NCBI GenBank assembly: GCA_035378985.1
Contig: DAOSUR010000009.1
Coordinates: forward strand, 66,125-130,124
Source: Anaerohalosphaeraceae bacterium
Lineage (GTDB): Bacteria; Planctomycetota; Phycisphaerae; Sedimentisphaerales; Anaerohalosphaeraceae
Length of the DNA stretch: 64,000 bases
Direction: 5' to 3'
How positions within the stretch are numbered: the stretch's first letter is position 1; the number at the start of each line of letters is the position of its first letter. A program made the position numbers and the translations under genes. The notes under the pieces were generated by a model. It was not told the origin of the DNA. It ran no database searches and saw only the letters and a program-made list of their open reading frames with translations. Shown here in pieces: positions 16,747-25,055 of this stretch.

Positions 16747-16774
16747 ATTGTTTCTTATCAACCGGTCTTATACT
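16747..16774 (+). promoter_or_regulatory. Likely promoter of carB
   Basis: A TATACT -10 element (16769-16774) with ATTGTT (16747-16752) 16 nt upstream precedes carB by about 100 nt. The leader between them is AT/T-rich with no obvious structured element. Confidence 0.4.
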
Positions 16775-16872
16775 GATTATCTTCTTTTTTTATCTTGTAT
16801 CTTTTTTCAGTTTCGTTTACCTTATCCGCTCAAACCAGAATGTTCACCCTTTTCTGCATGGAGACAAAGAAA

Positions 16873-19800
16873 ATGCCGAAGCGCAAGGATATTAAAAAGG
16901 TAATGATTATCGGTTCAGGCCCTATCATCATCGGTCAGGCCTGTGAGTTTGACTATTCGGGAACTCAGGCCTGCAAGGCCCTGCGCAAACTCGGCTTCCA
17001 GATCGTTCTGGTCAATTCCAACCCCGCTACCATTATGACCGACCCCGGGATGGCAGATGTCACCTACATTGAACCCCTAAACCTGGAAACAATGACAAAA
17101 ATTATCCAGAAGGAACGGCCGGACGCTCTTCTGCCCAACCTGGGCGGTCAAAGCGGATTGAATCTTTCTTCCGAACTGGCCCGAAGCGGTGTTCTCGACA
17201 AATACGGTGTCAAAGTCATCGGTGTCCAGGTTGATGCCATCAAACGCGGCGAAGACCGAATCGAATTCAAAAACACAATGCAGCGGCTCGGAATTGACAT
17301 GCCCCGCAGCAAACCGGCTTATTCCGTGCAGGAAGCCGAAGACATCGCCAAAGAGCTGGGCTTTCCGCTGGTCATCCGCCCCGCTTATACCATGGGCGGC
17401 ACCGGCGGCGGCCTGGTTTATAACATCGATGAACTCCGCACCATTGCTGCACGCGGCCTGGATGCCAGTCTGGTTCACCAAATCCTCGTGGAAGAATCCG
17501 TGCAGGGCTGGGAAGAACTCGAGCTGGAAATCGTCCGGGACAGCAAGGGGCAGAAAATCACTGTCTGTTTTATTGAAAACGTGGACCCCATGGGCGTGCA
17601 TACGGGCGATTCCTTCTGTACCGCCCCGATGCTCACCATCGACAAAGCTCTTCAGCAGAAGCTTCAGAAATACTCCTACGACATCGTGGATGCCATCGGC
17701 GTCATTGGCGGAACCAACATTCAGTTTGCACACGACCCCAAAACCGGCCGGGTCGTCATTATCGAAATCAACCCGCGTACCTCCCGGTCTTCGGCTCTGG
17801 CTTCTAAAGCAACCGGCTTTCCCATTGCTCTGGTCTCCGCCATGCTCGCCGGCGGCCTGACCCTCGACGAAATTCCCTACTGGAGAGACGGAACGCTCGA
17901 AAAATACACCCCCTCCGGCGACTATGTCGTAGTCAAATTCGCCCGGTGGGCCTTTGAAAAATTCAAAGGCATCGAAGACAAACTCGGCACCCAGATGCGG
18001 GCTGTCGGCGAAGTGATGAGCATCGGAAAGACCTACAAAGAGGCCTTCCAGAAAGCCATCCGTTCGCTCGAAAGCGGTCGATACGGGCTGGGCTTTGCCA
18101 AAAATTTCAATTCTCTTTCGCTGGAAGAGCTGATGCTACGGCTCAATCATCCTTCCAGCGAGCGGCAGTTCCTGATGTACGAAGCCCTTCGCAAAGGCGC
18201 CTCCGTCAAAGCCCTCGTCGAAAAAACCGCCATCAAAGAATGGTTCATTCAGCAGATGGCCGAGCTGGTTCAGCTGGAGGAAAAAATCCTCAAGTACAAA
18301 GGCAAACCGCTGCCCGATGACCTCCTGCGGCAGGCCAAGAAAGACGGTTTTGCCGACCGCTATCTGGCCAAACTGCTGGGCGTCAAAGAAGAGCAGATTC
18401 GGGAACATCGGACCCGATTGGGTATTGTCGAAGGATGGGAACCCATTCCCGTCAGCGGTGTGGAAAATGCCGCCTATTACTACTCCACATACAACGCTCC
18501 GAACAAGGTCAGCTCCTCGTCCAATCCCAAAAAAGTGATGGTGCTCGGCGGCGGACCCAACCGCATCGGCCAGGGCATCGAATTCGACTACTGCTGCGTC
18601 CACGCCGCCTTTGCCCTGCGGGATGAAGGGTTCGAAACCATCATGGTCAACTGCAACCCGGAAACCGTCTCCACCGACTACGACACCTCCAACAAGCTCT
18701 ATTTTGAACCGCTGACCGTGGAAGACGTCCTGAGCATCTACGAAAAGGAAAAGCCGATGGGTGTTATCGTCCAGTTCGGCGGACAAACCCCGCTGAACAT
18801 CGCCCGCCAGCTCGAAGAAGCCGGCGTCCGCATCCTCGGCACCTCCACTGACAGCATCGACCTGGCCGAAGACCGCGACCGCTTCCGCGCCAGAATGGAA
18901 AAACTCGGAATTCCGATGCCGAAAGCCGGAATGGCATCAAGCATCGAAGAAGCCCTGCGGGTTGCAAAGGAAATCGGCTATCCCCTGATGCTCCGGCCGT
19001 CCTATGTCCTCGGCGGACGCGGAATGGAAGTCATTCACGATGAAACAATGCTCCGCGAATATATGGCCGCCGCCGTGGATGTTACACCGGAACGTCCGAT
19101 TTTAATCGACAAATTCCTCGTGAATGCCGTCGAAGCCGAAGCGGACGCCATTGCCGACGGCACTGAGGTTTTCATCCCCGCAGTAATGGAACATATCGAA
19201 CAGGCAGGCATTCACTCCGGCGACTCCGCCTGCGTGATTCCGCCGGTCTCTATTCCCCAAAAACACATTGACACCATCTGTGAATACACCCGCAAAATCG
19301 CCGCCGAACTTCGCGTCGTCGGCCTGATGAATATGCAGTACGCCATCGCCGATGATGTAGTTTATGTGCTGGAGGCCAACCCGCGGGCATCACGCACCGT
19401 ACCCCTGGTCTCCAAAGTCTGCGGTTTGTCGATGGCCCGTATTGCCACGCAGATTATGCTGGGCAAAAAGCTCCGGGATATGAATCTCAAACACCGCAAA
19501 ATTCCTCACTTCGGCGTCAAAGAATCCGTCTTCCCGTTCAATATGTTCCCCGAAGTGGACCCGATTCTCGGTCCGGAGATGCGCTCCACCGGCGAAGTGC
19601 TCGGCATGGCCGATTCCTTCGGAATGGCCTTCTTCAAAGCGCAGGAGGCCACCCAGCAGTCCCTGCCGCTGGAAGGAACGGTTTTGATTACCGTCAACGA
19701 TTCTGACAAAGAAGCCATTGTGCCGGTTGCCAAAGAGTTTGCCGACATCGGGTTTCGGCTGGTCGCCACCGAAGGAACCTGTGACTACCTTCGCAAAAAA

Positions 19801-20076
19801 GGCGTCAAGGTCGAACGGATTTTCAAACTGTACGAAGGCCGTCCGAACATCCTTGATGCAATCAAGAATAAAGAAATTCAGCTGGTCATTAACACCCCCA
19901 TCGGCAAACGAAGCGCCACCGATGACTCCTACATCCGCAAGGCCGCTATCCAGTACAAAATCCCGTACATCACCACGGTTGCAGCGGCGGCCGCCAGCGT
20001 CAAAGGCATCGCCGCCAGAAAGGCACGCGAATCGACGGTCCGTTCTCTCCAATCCTATCATGCAGGGATCCAATAA
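16873..20076 (+). CDS. carB: Carbamoyl-phosphate synthase large subunit
   Basis: CarB makes carbamoyl phosphate from ammonia (delivered by CarA), bicarbonate and two ATP, for pyrimidine and arginine synthesis. The 1067-residue protein has the two duplicated ATP-grasp halves: 'MIIGSGPIIIGQACEFDYSGTQACKAL' opens the first and 'MVLGGGPNRIGQGIEFDYCCVHAAFAL' the second (about residue 555). Each is followed by 'NCNPETVSTDYDTS'/'NSNPATIMTDPGMAD' and Gly-rich ATP loops. A C-terminal MGS-like allosteric domain covers about 935-1060. ATG 16873 was chosen because GGAG lies 9 nt upstream and MPKRxDIK is the family N-terminus. carA is not in the window. The HAD phosphatase gene begins immediately after the stop. 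Confidence 0.97.
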   Translation: MPKRKDIKKVMIIGSGPIIIGQACEFDYSGTQACKALRKLGFQIVLVNSNPATIMTDPGMADVTYIEPLNLETMTKIIQKERPDALLPNLGGQSGLNLSSELARSGVLDKYGVKVIGVQVDAIKRGEDRIEFKNTMQRLGIDMPRSKPAYSVQEAEDIAKELGFPLVIRPAYTMGGTGGGLVYNIDELRTIAARGLDASLVHQILVEESVQGWEELELEIVRDSKGQKITVCFIENVDPMGVHTGDSFCTAPMLTIDKALQQKLQKYSYDIVDAIGVIGGTNIQFAHDPKTGRVVIIEINPRTSRSSALASKATGFPIALVSAMLAGGLTLDEIPYWRDGTLEKYTPSGDYVVVKFARWAFEKFKGIEDKLGTQMRAVGEVMSIGKTYKEAFQKAIRSLESGRYGLGFAKNFNSLSLEELMLRLNHPSSERQFLMYEALRKGASVKALVEKTAIKEWFIQQMAELVQLEEKILKYKGKPLPDDLLRQAKKDGFADRYLAKLLGVKEEQIREHRTRLGIVEGWEPIPVSGVENAAYYYSTYNAPNKVSSSSNPKKVMVLGGGPNRIGQGIEFDYCCVHAAFALRDEGFETIMVNCNPETVSTDYDTSNKLYFEPLTVEDVLSIYEKEKPMGVIVQFGGQTPLNIARQLEEAGVRILGTSTDSIDLAEDRDRFRARMEKLGIPMPKAGMASSIEEALRVAKEIGYPLMLRPSYVLGGRGMEVIHDETMLREYMAAAVDVTPERPILIDKFLVNAVEAEADAIADGTEVFIPAVMEHIEQAGIHSGDSACVIPPVSIPQKHIDTICEYTRKIAAELRVVGLMNMQYAIADDVVYVLEANPRASRTVPLVSKVCGLSMARIATQIMLGKKLRDMNLKHRKIPHFGVKESVFPFNMFPEVDPILGPEMRSTGEVLGMADSFGMAFFKAQEATQQSLPLEGTVLITVNDSDKEAIVPVAKEFADIGFRLVATEGTCDYLRKKGVKVERIFKLYEGRPNILDAIKNKEIQLVINTPIGKRSATDDSYIRKAAIQYKIPYITTVAAAAASVKGIAARKARESTVRSLQSYHAGIQ

Positions 20077-20853
20077 ATGCACCCGCTCCACCAAAAACGG
20101 GCCTTTATCTGCGACATGGACGGGGTTTTGTATCACGGAAGCCGCCTGCTGGCCGGCGCCAAAGAGTTCGTCCACTGGCTCAAACAGCAGGGCAAACAAT
20201 ACCTCTTCCTGACCAACTCTTCCTCGCGAACGCCGGAGGAATTAAGCCGAAAACTGGCGGGAATGGGCATCGACGTTTCGCCGGAACACTTCATGACCAG
20301 CGGAATCGCCACAGCTTCGTTTCTGGCCTCCCAGAAACCCGGCGGCAGCGCGTATGTGATCGGCGACAACGGCCTCCGTCAGCCCCTGCTCGAACAGGGC
20401 TTTCGCCTGACGGAAGAGAATCCGGATTACGTCGTCGTTGGAGAAACCGTCACCTACAACTACGCCCAGATAGAAAAAGCCGTCAATCTCGTCCTCGGCG
20501 GCGCCAAACTGATCGGCACAAACCCGGACATCAGCGGCCCCGTCGAAGCCGGCATCGCTCCGGCCTGTCGGGCCCTGACGGCTCCCATCGAAATCGCCTC
20601 CGGCCGACAGGCCTACTTCATCGGAAAACCCAACCCCCTGATTATGCGGCACTCGCTCAAACGGCTTGCCTGCAAGCGGGAGGAAACCGTCATCATCGGC
20701 GACCGAATGGATACCGACATCATTGCCGGCATCGAATCCGAAATCGATACCGTCCTGGTTCTCAGCGGCATCACACGGGAAAAGGATATCGCAAAATTTC
20801 CCTATCGGCCCGATTATATCCTCAGCGGCGTGGGGGATATTCCCCTGTTGTAA
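20077..20853 (+). CDS. HAD-superfamily phosphatase, NagD/HAD-IIA type
   Basis: The 258-residue phosphatase has all four HAD motifs: motif I 'FICDMDGVLYHG' (nucleophile Asp about 13), motif II 'LFLTNSSSRTPEEL' (about 46-58), motif III Lys in 'YFIGKPNPLIM' (about 185) and motif IV 'IIGDRMDTDIIAGIESE' (about 207-223). The C2 cap between motifs II and III is typical of NagD and related UMP/sugar-phosphate phosphatases. The ATG directly follows the carB stop (TAA-ATG), so co-transcription with carB is very likely. A nucleotide-pool or damaged-metabolite role is plausible, but the substrate cannot be read from sequence. Confidence 0.9.
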   Translation: MHPLHQKRAFICDMDGVLYHGSRLLAGAKEFVHWLKQQGKQYLFLTNSSSRTPEELSRKLAGMGIDVSPEHFMTSGIATASFLASQKPGGSAYVIGDNGLRQPLLEQGFRLTEENPDYVVVGETVTYNYAQIEKAVNLVLGGAKLIGTNPDISGPVEAGIAPACRALTAPIEIASGRQAYFIGKPNPLIMRHSLKRLACKREETVIIGDRMDTDIIAGIESEIDTVLVLSGITREKDIAKFPYRPDYILSGVGDIPLL

Positions 20854-20930
20854 ACGTCCCGCACAAACCGGACACCAAACATCCACTTCCGCCGATTTGT
20901 TCATCCAAAAAAATTTTTTTGTTTTTTTTA

Positions 20931-20959
20931 TTGAACCGGACGGCAAAATTCGATATACT
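20931..20959 (+). promoter_or_regulatory. Promoter of the trp operon
   Basis: TTGAAC (20931-20936), a 17-nt spacer and TATACT (20954-20959) are followed by only 7 nt before the leader-peptide ATG at 20967. No Shine-Dalgarno sequence exists between them, so the leader message is probably leaderless. Confidence 0.75.
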
Positions 20960-20966
20960 TGTTTCT

Positions 20967-21020
20967 ATGAATAGTATCGCCTTGACACAAAAAGAGTATT
21001 GGTGGCGGCCGCAGGCATAG
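20967..21020 (+). CDS. trpL: trp operon leader peptide
   Basis: A 17-codon reading frame, MNSIALTQKEYWWRPQA, has two adjacent Trp codons at positions 12 and 13 and ends in TAG. It lies between the trp promoter and a rho-independent terminator, upstream of trpE. This is the organisation of ribosome-mediated attenuation: scarcity of charged tRNA-Trp stalls the ribosome at the tandem UGG codons and alters RNA folding downstream. The frame is too short for gene finders. Translation initiation probably occurs without a Shine-Dalgarno sequence at or near the mRNA 5' end. Confidence 0.85.
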   Translation: MNSIALTQKEYWWRPQA

Positions 21021-21096
21021 GCCCGCGGTCGGCAGGAATCGTATTTCCGTTAACAAAAATCTCTCCTCGACCCGGCCTTATACCGGGTCGTTTTTT
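21007..21096 (+). promoter_or_regulatory. trp attenuator: alternative RNA hairpins
   Basis: Segment 1 (GGCCGC, 21007-21012, overlapping the codons after the Trp pair) can pair with segment 2 (GCGGTC, 21025-21030) to form the pause hairpin. Segment 2 (GGTCG, 21027-21031) can instead pair with segment 3 (CGACC, 21068-21072) as the antiterminator. Segment 3 pairs with segment 4 to form the terminator. A ribosome stalled at the Trp codons would mask segment 1 and favour 2:3, allowing readthrough. Confidence 0.8.
21068..21096 (+). terminator. Intrinsic terminator of the trp attenuator
   Basis: A perfect 8-bp stem, CGACCCGG (21068-21075) with CCGGGTCG (21083-21090), has a 7-nt loop and is followed directly by six T residues (21091-21096). 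It stands 38 nt before trpE. Confidence 0.9.
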
Positions 21097-21133
21097 ATTC
21101 CCGAAACCTGAACAAGATAAGGAACCCGTAAAA

Positions 21134-22765
21134 ATGACAGATTATAAAACCAGAATCGAACAGGCTAAACCCGGACAAATCATTCCGATGGTCCGGGAAA
21201 TTGAACTGTCCTGCCCGGTTGAGTTTTTCGCCCGCCTGAGCGACTACGGCCGGGCCCGGCACTGCTGTCTGCTTGAGTCCCGTGATTATCTCTCGGAGGC
21301 CAAAGGCAACGAACTGACGTTCGGGACCGCCGACCCGGCCCTCTATCTGACCGGCCGGGAAGACCGCTTCGAAATCCGGGCTCTCAGTCCGACCGGCAAA
21401 CGGATGATTCAATACCTGGCCGAACGCCCGGAACGCTTTGCTTTTTGCAAAACCGTTCAATTTACACCGGAAGCTATAACCGGCACCATTCAGCGCCCGT
21501 CAGGCAAAACCGATGAGCATACCCGCCTCAAAAGCGTCAGCCAGATGGATGTCATTCGGGCCGTGGCGTTTGCGTTCCAGCTGGCCAGCCCCCCTTTCCG
21601 CGTTACCTGCGGGCTGCTCGGGGCAATCAGTTATGATTTTATCGACCAGTTTGAAACCCTGCCGCCCAATCAGAATGACCTGCTCGACAATCCGGATTAT
21701 GAACTGTACTTTGCGGACAATATCTTCCTGATGGACCATCATCAAAGCAAGGGATATCTGATTGTCAATGCCGTCATCACCAACGGCAATCGTCAGGCTA
21801 TCTACGAAGAGGCCATGGCCCGTTTTGACCGCTATCTGCGGCAGATGCAGACAGAACGGCCCGAACCTGCCTTTTACGAAGGCCCTCTGCCTCCTCCGGG
21901 AACCGACACCGCTCAGCCGGAATACGAGCAGATGGTCCATACCGCCAAAGAGCATATTCGCAACGGCGACATCTTTCAGGTTGTCTTAAGCCGAACCATC
22001 ACCGAACCGTGCCCCGCCGAGCCGCTGGATGTCTATCGGCGGCTCCGCCTGCTCAATCCCTCTCCGTATATGTTCTATCTGAACACCGGCACCACCTGCC
22101 TGATTGGAGCCAGCCCCGAGCTGAACCTGCGCGTCAGCGGCAAAAAGGACCGCATCGTGGAAATCCGGCCCATCGCCGGCACCAAACCCCGCGGCTGGGT
22201 GGACGGCGTCATTGACCCCGAAACCGATATGCGATACGAAGCCGAACTTCAGCTGGACCACAAGGAGCTGGCCGAACACATGATGCTGGTGGACCTGGCC
22301 CGCAACGACATTGCCCGCGTCTCTCGGCCCGGCAGCCGCCTGGTCAATGAACTGCTCACGGTCGAACGCTACGAATCCGTGATGCATCTGGTCAGCAACG
22401 TCAAGGGAAAACTGCGTCCGGATTTGGATGCCCTCAGCGCGTACCTGGCCACGATGAATATGGGCACCCTCACGGGCGCTCCAAAAATCGAAGCAATGAA
22501 AATCATCCGCCGACTGGAAAAGAACAAACGCGGCTATTACGGCGGCGCCGTGATGTACCTGACCGTGGACGGCCAGTTCGACAGCTGCATCACGATTCGT
22601 AGTCTCCAGATTCGGGACCATACCGCCTACATCCGCGCCGGAGCCGGCATCGTCTATGACAGCATCCCGGCCGTCGAATTCGAAGAAACCGAAAACAAGG
22701 CCAAATCCTGCCTGAAAGCCGTCCGCCTGGCCTGTGTGCAAGCTGCCAAACAACTTCAGCCGTAA
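21134..22765 (+). CDS. trpE: Anthranilate synthase component I
   Basis: TrpE converts chorismate plus ammonia (from TrpG) to anthranilate and is the feedback-regulated entry step. The 543-residue protein has the N-terminal regulatory domain with the tryptophan-binding LLES motif (about 46-49), so feedback inhibition is expected in addition to attenuation. The chorismate-utilising domain includes 'GDIFQVVLSRTI' (about 278), 'PSPYMFYLN', 'IGASPELNLRV', 'RPIAGTKPRG', 'DLARNDIARV' and 'GTLTGAPKIEAM' (about 450). AAGGAA lies 9 nt before ATG 21134, which fixes the start; upstream in-frame codons run through the attenuator. First structural gene of the operon. Confidence 0.96.
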   Translation: MTDYKTRIEQAKPGQIIPMVREIELSCPVEFFARLSDYGRARHCCLLESRDYLSEAKGNELTFGTADPALYLTGREDRFEIRALSPTGKRMIQYLAERPERFAFCKTVQFTPEAITGTIQRPSGKTDEHTRLKSVSQMDVIRAVAFAFQLASPPFRVTCGLLGAISYDFIDQFETLPPNQNDLLDNPDYELYFADNIFLMDHHQSKGYLIVNAVITNGNRQAIYEEAMARFDRYLRQMQTERPEPAFYEGPLPPPGTDTAQPEYEQMVHTAKEHIRNGDIFQVVLSRTITEPCPAEPLDVYRRLRLLNPSPYMFYLNTGTTCLIGASPELNLRVSGKKDRIVEIRPIAGTKPRGWVDGVIDPETDMRYEAELQLDHKELAEHMMLVDLARNDIARVSRPGSRLVNELLTVERYESVMHLVSNVKGKLRPDLDALSAYLATMNMGTLTGAPKIEAMKIIRRLEKNKRGYYGGAVMYLTVDGQFDSCITIRSLQIRDHTAYIRAGAGIVYDSIPAVEFEETENKAKSCLKAVRLACVQAAKQLQP

Positions 22766-22774
22766 GGAGATGCA

Positions 22775-23377
22775 ATGGAACCTGTACGTGTTCTCTTTAT
22801 CGATAACTTCGACTCGTTCACCTACAACCTCGTCGATGAATTCGCCAAACGCAAATGCCCCACGCTGGTCTATCGGGCCGATACCCCCCTGTCTCAGCTC
22901 GTCCGGGCCGCTGAACAGTTCCAGCCGGACCTGCTGGTTATTTCGCCCGGACCGGGGAATCCGTCCACCGCAGGCGTCACCCTCGAAGCCATCGACTATT
23001 TCCACAACAAACTGCCCATCTTCGGGGTCTGTCTGGGCCATCAGGCCATCGTGCAGTACTTCGGCGGCACCGTCAGCCATGCCCCCTGCGTTATGCACGG
23101 CAAGGCATCCCGAATCACTCACAACGGCAAAGGCGCCTTCGAAAACCTCGAAAACCCGCTTCACGCCGGCCGCTACCACAGCCTGTGCGCCGTCACCCTG
23201 CCGGACTGTCTGGAAGAAACCGCCTCCTTTGAAGGGGTCGTCATGGGAATCCAGCACAAAACCCTGCCGATTTACGGGGTCCAGTTTCACCCGGAAAGCA
23301 TCCTGACCCCCGCCGGCGGAAAAGTCATCGAAAACATTCTCAAAATCGCCCTCCATCACAAACAGAAACACAAATAA
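22775..23377 (+). CDS. trpG: Anthranilate synthase component II (glutamine amidotransferase)
   Basis: TrpG hydrolyses glutamine and feeds ammonia to TrpE. The 200-residue class I amidotransferase shows 'FIDNFDSFTYNL' (about 8-19), 'ISPGPGNP' (about 56-63), the nucleophile Cys86 in 'GVCLGHQ' and the His/Glu pair in 'YGVQFHPES' (about 167-174). It is a separate protein, not fused to TrpD as in enterics. AAGGAG sits 5 nt before the ATG, 9 nt after the trpE stop. Such subunits can serve both TrpE and PabB; the operon location argues for tryptophan synthesis as the main role. Confidence 0.95.
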   Translation: MEPVRVLFIDNFDSFTYNLVDEFAKRKCPTLVYRADTPLSQLVRAAEQFQPDLLVISPGPGNPSTAGVTLEAIDYFHNKLPIFGVCLGHQAIVQYFGGTVSHAPCVMHGKASRITHNGKGAFENLENPLHAGRYHSLCAVTLPDCLEETASFEGVVMGIQHKTLPIYGVQFHPESILTPAGGKVIENILKIALHHKQKHK

Positions 23378-23391
23378 AAAGGAGAGACACT

Positions 23392-24411
23392 ATGACCAAA
23401 ATTACCGAGTATCTGGAAATCATCCTCGAAGGGCACGACCTGACCTTTGAACAGGCCAAGCAGCTGCTGGACACCATCTTCAAGGGCGATGTGGCCGAGG
23501 TCCAAATCGCCGCCTTCTTGGCGGCCATGCGGGTCAAAAAGGCCTCTGTCAGCGAACTGGCGGGACTGGCCTCCTCCCTCCGGGAACACGCCGTACCCGT
23601 CCGGGTCGGCATCGACAATCTCGTGGACACCTGCGGAACCGGCGGGGCCGCCCTGAAAACCTTCAACATCTCCACCGCCGCCGCCTTTGTGGCTGCCGGC
23701 GCCGGGGTCTATGTCGCCAAGCACGGCAACCGCGGCATCACCAGCATCTGCGGCTCCGCCGACGTATTAAGTGCGCTGGGAGTCAATATCGAAGCGGGGC
23801 CCGATACAGTCGCCGAGTGCATTCGTCAGGCCCACATCGGTTTTATGTTTGCTCCCAAATACTACCCGGCTATGAAGCACGTCCAGCCCGTCCGAAAGTC
23901 GCTGGATTTCCGCACTGCCTTTAACATCCTCGGCCCCCTGGCCAACCCCGCCCGCGCCCAAGCCCAAGTCATGGGCGTGGCCGATGTGTCTCTGATGCCC
24001 CGCATTGCCGAGACCCTGAAAGTCCTCGGTCTGAAGCGGGCGATGGTGGTCCACAGCAACGGCCTCGACGAAATCAGCACGATGAGCCCCACACGAATTC
24101 TTCACCTGATGCCCGACGGGTCCATCACCGAGGAAATCCTCGACGCCGAACAGTTCGGCATTCCCAAAGCCGAATTCGACGCCCTGGCCGGCGGAGATGC
24201 CGACACCAACGCCCATATCATCCGCGAAATCCTTTACGAAAAAGCCCCCGGTCCCCGAAAAGATATTGTGGTCTTGAACGCCGCCGCCGCTATAATGGTA
24301 GCCGGCCTGGCCAAAGATTTCGTCGAAGGCATTGAACGCGCCGACCAGGCCGTCCACAGCGGAAAGGCCGCCGAATGCCTCGAAAAACTCATTGAACTGA
24401 GCAATCGCTGA
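23392..24411 (+). CDS. trpD: Anthranilate phosphoribosyltransferase
   Basis: TrpD transfers phosphoribose from PRPP to anthranilate. The 339-residue length is standard for the unfused enzyme. Conserved motifs are 'DTCGTGG' (PRPP/anthranilate loop, about 79-85), 'FNISTAAAFV', 'KHGNRGITS' (about 107-115), 'GFMFAPKYYPAMKHV' (about 150) and 'FNILGPLANPA' (about 176-186). An AAGGAG ribosome binding site precedes the ATG, 14 nt after trpG. In many bacteria trpC follows trpD, but here trpF comes next. Confidence 0.96.
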   Translation: MTKITEYLEIILEGHDLTFEQAKQLLDTIFKGDVAEVQIAAFLAAMRVKKASVSELAGLASSLREHAVPVRVGIDNLVDTCGTGGAALKTFNISTAAAFVAAGAGVYVAKHGNRGITSICGSADVLSALGVNIEAGPDTVAECIRQAHIGFMFAPKYYPAMKHVQPVRKSLDFRTAFNILGPLANPARAQAQVMGVADVSLMPRIAETLKVLGLKRAMVVHSNGLDEISTMSPTRILHLMPDGSITEEILDAEQFGIPKAEFDALAGGDADTNAHIIREILYEKAPGPRKDIVVLNAAAAIMVAGLAKDFVEGIERADQAVHSGKAAECLEKLIELSNR

Positions 24412-24416
24412 CGAAA

Positions 24417-25055
24417 ATGATCTTTACAAAAATCAAAATCTGCGGAATCACAAACCTGGACGATGCCGTAACCGCCGCCGAACTCGGGGCGGACCTGCTC
24501 GGGTTCATTTTCTACCCCAAAAGTCCCCGATACATTGACCCCCAAAAGGCCAGGGACATCATCGCCAAAATCCCAACCTTTGTCGATACCGTGGCCGTTT
24601 TCGTCAATCCGACCCTCCAGCAGGTCCAGGAAACCGCCCAGCAGGGCTGGTTTAACTGGATTCAGCTGCACGGAGACGAAACTCCCGATTTCTGCCGGTC
24701 TCTCCACTGGCTCAACATCAAGCTGATAAAGGCCGTCCGGGTCAAAGACCGCTCCGATATCGACAAGGCCCTGACGTATCCGACCGATGCGGTGCTCCTG
24801 GACACCTACACGGACGGACTGTACGGCGGAACCGGACAGACCTTCGACTGGTCTCTCATCGGCTATCCGCCTCGGCGCATCTTCCTGTCCGGCGGAATCG
24901 GCCCCCACAATATCCGTCAGGCCCTCGAAGTCGGAACCTACGGCATCGACATCAACAGCGGTGTCGAAAGCGCCCCCGGCAAAAAAGACCCTGCAAAACT
25001 CAAACAGCTTTTTGACTCCATCAGCCGTATTCACGGCGGAAAGGTTCATATATGA
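24417..25055 (+). CDS. trpF: Phosphoribosylanthranilate isomerase
   Basis: TrpF performs the Amadori rearrangement of phosphoribosylanthranilate to CdRP. The 212-residue TIM barrel has the catalytic Cys in 'KIKICGITNLDDA' (Cys9), 'GADLLGFIFYPKSPRYI' (about 24-40), 'QLHGDE' (about 82-87), catalytic Asp in 'LLDTYTDGLYGGTGQTFDW' (about 124-142) and the phosphate loops 'LSGGIGPHN' and 'IDINSGVESAPGKKD' near the end. It follows trpD by 5 nt, and its stop overlaps the trpB start as ATGA. No indole-3-glycerol-phosphate synthase domain is fused to it. Confidence 0.95.
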   Translation: MIFTKIKICGITNLDDAVTAAELGADLLGFIFYPKSPRYIDPQKARDIIAKIPTFVDTVAVFVNPTLQQVQETAQQGWFNWIQLHGDETPDFCRSLHWLNIKLIKAVRVKDRSDIDKALTYPTDAVLLDTYTDGLYGGTGQTFDWSLIGYPPRRIFLSGGIGPHNIRQALEVGTYGIDINSGVESAPGKKDPAKLKQLFDSISRIHGGKVHI

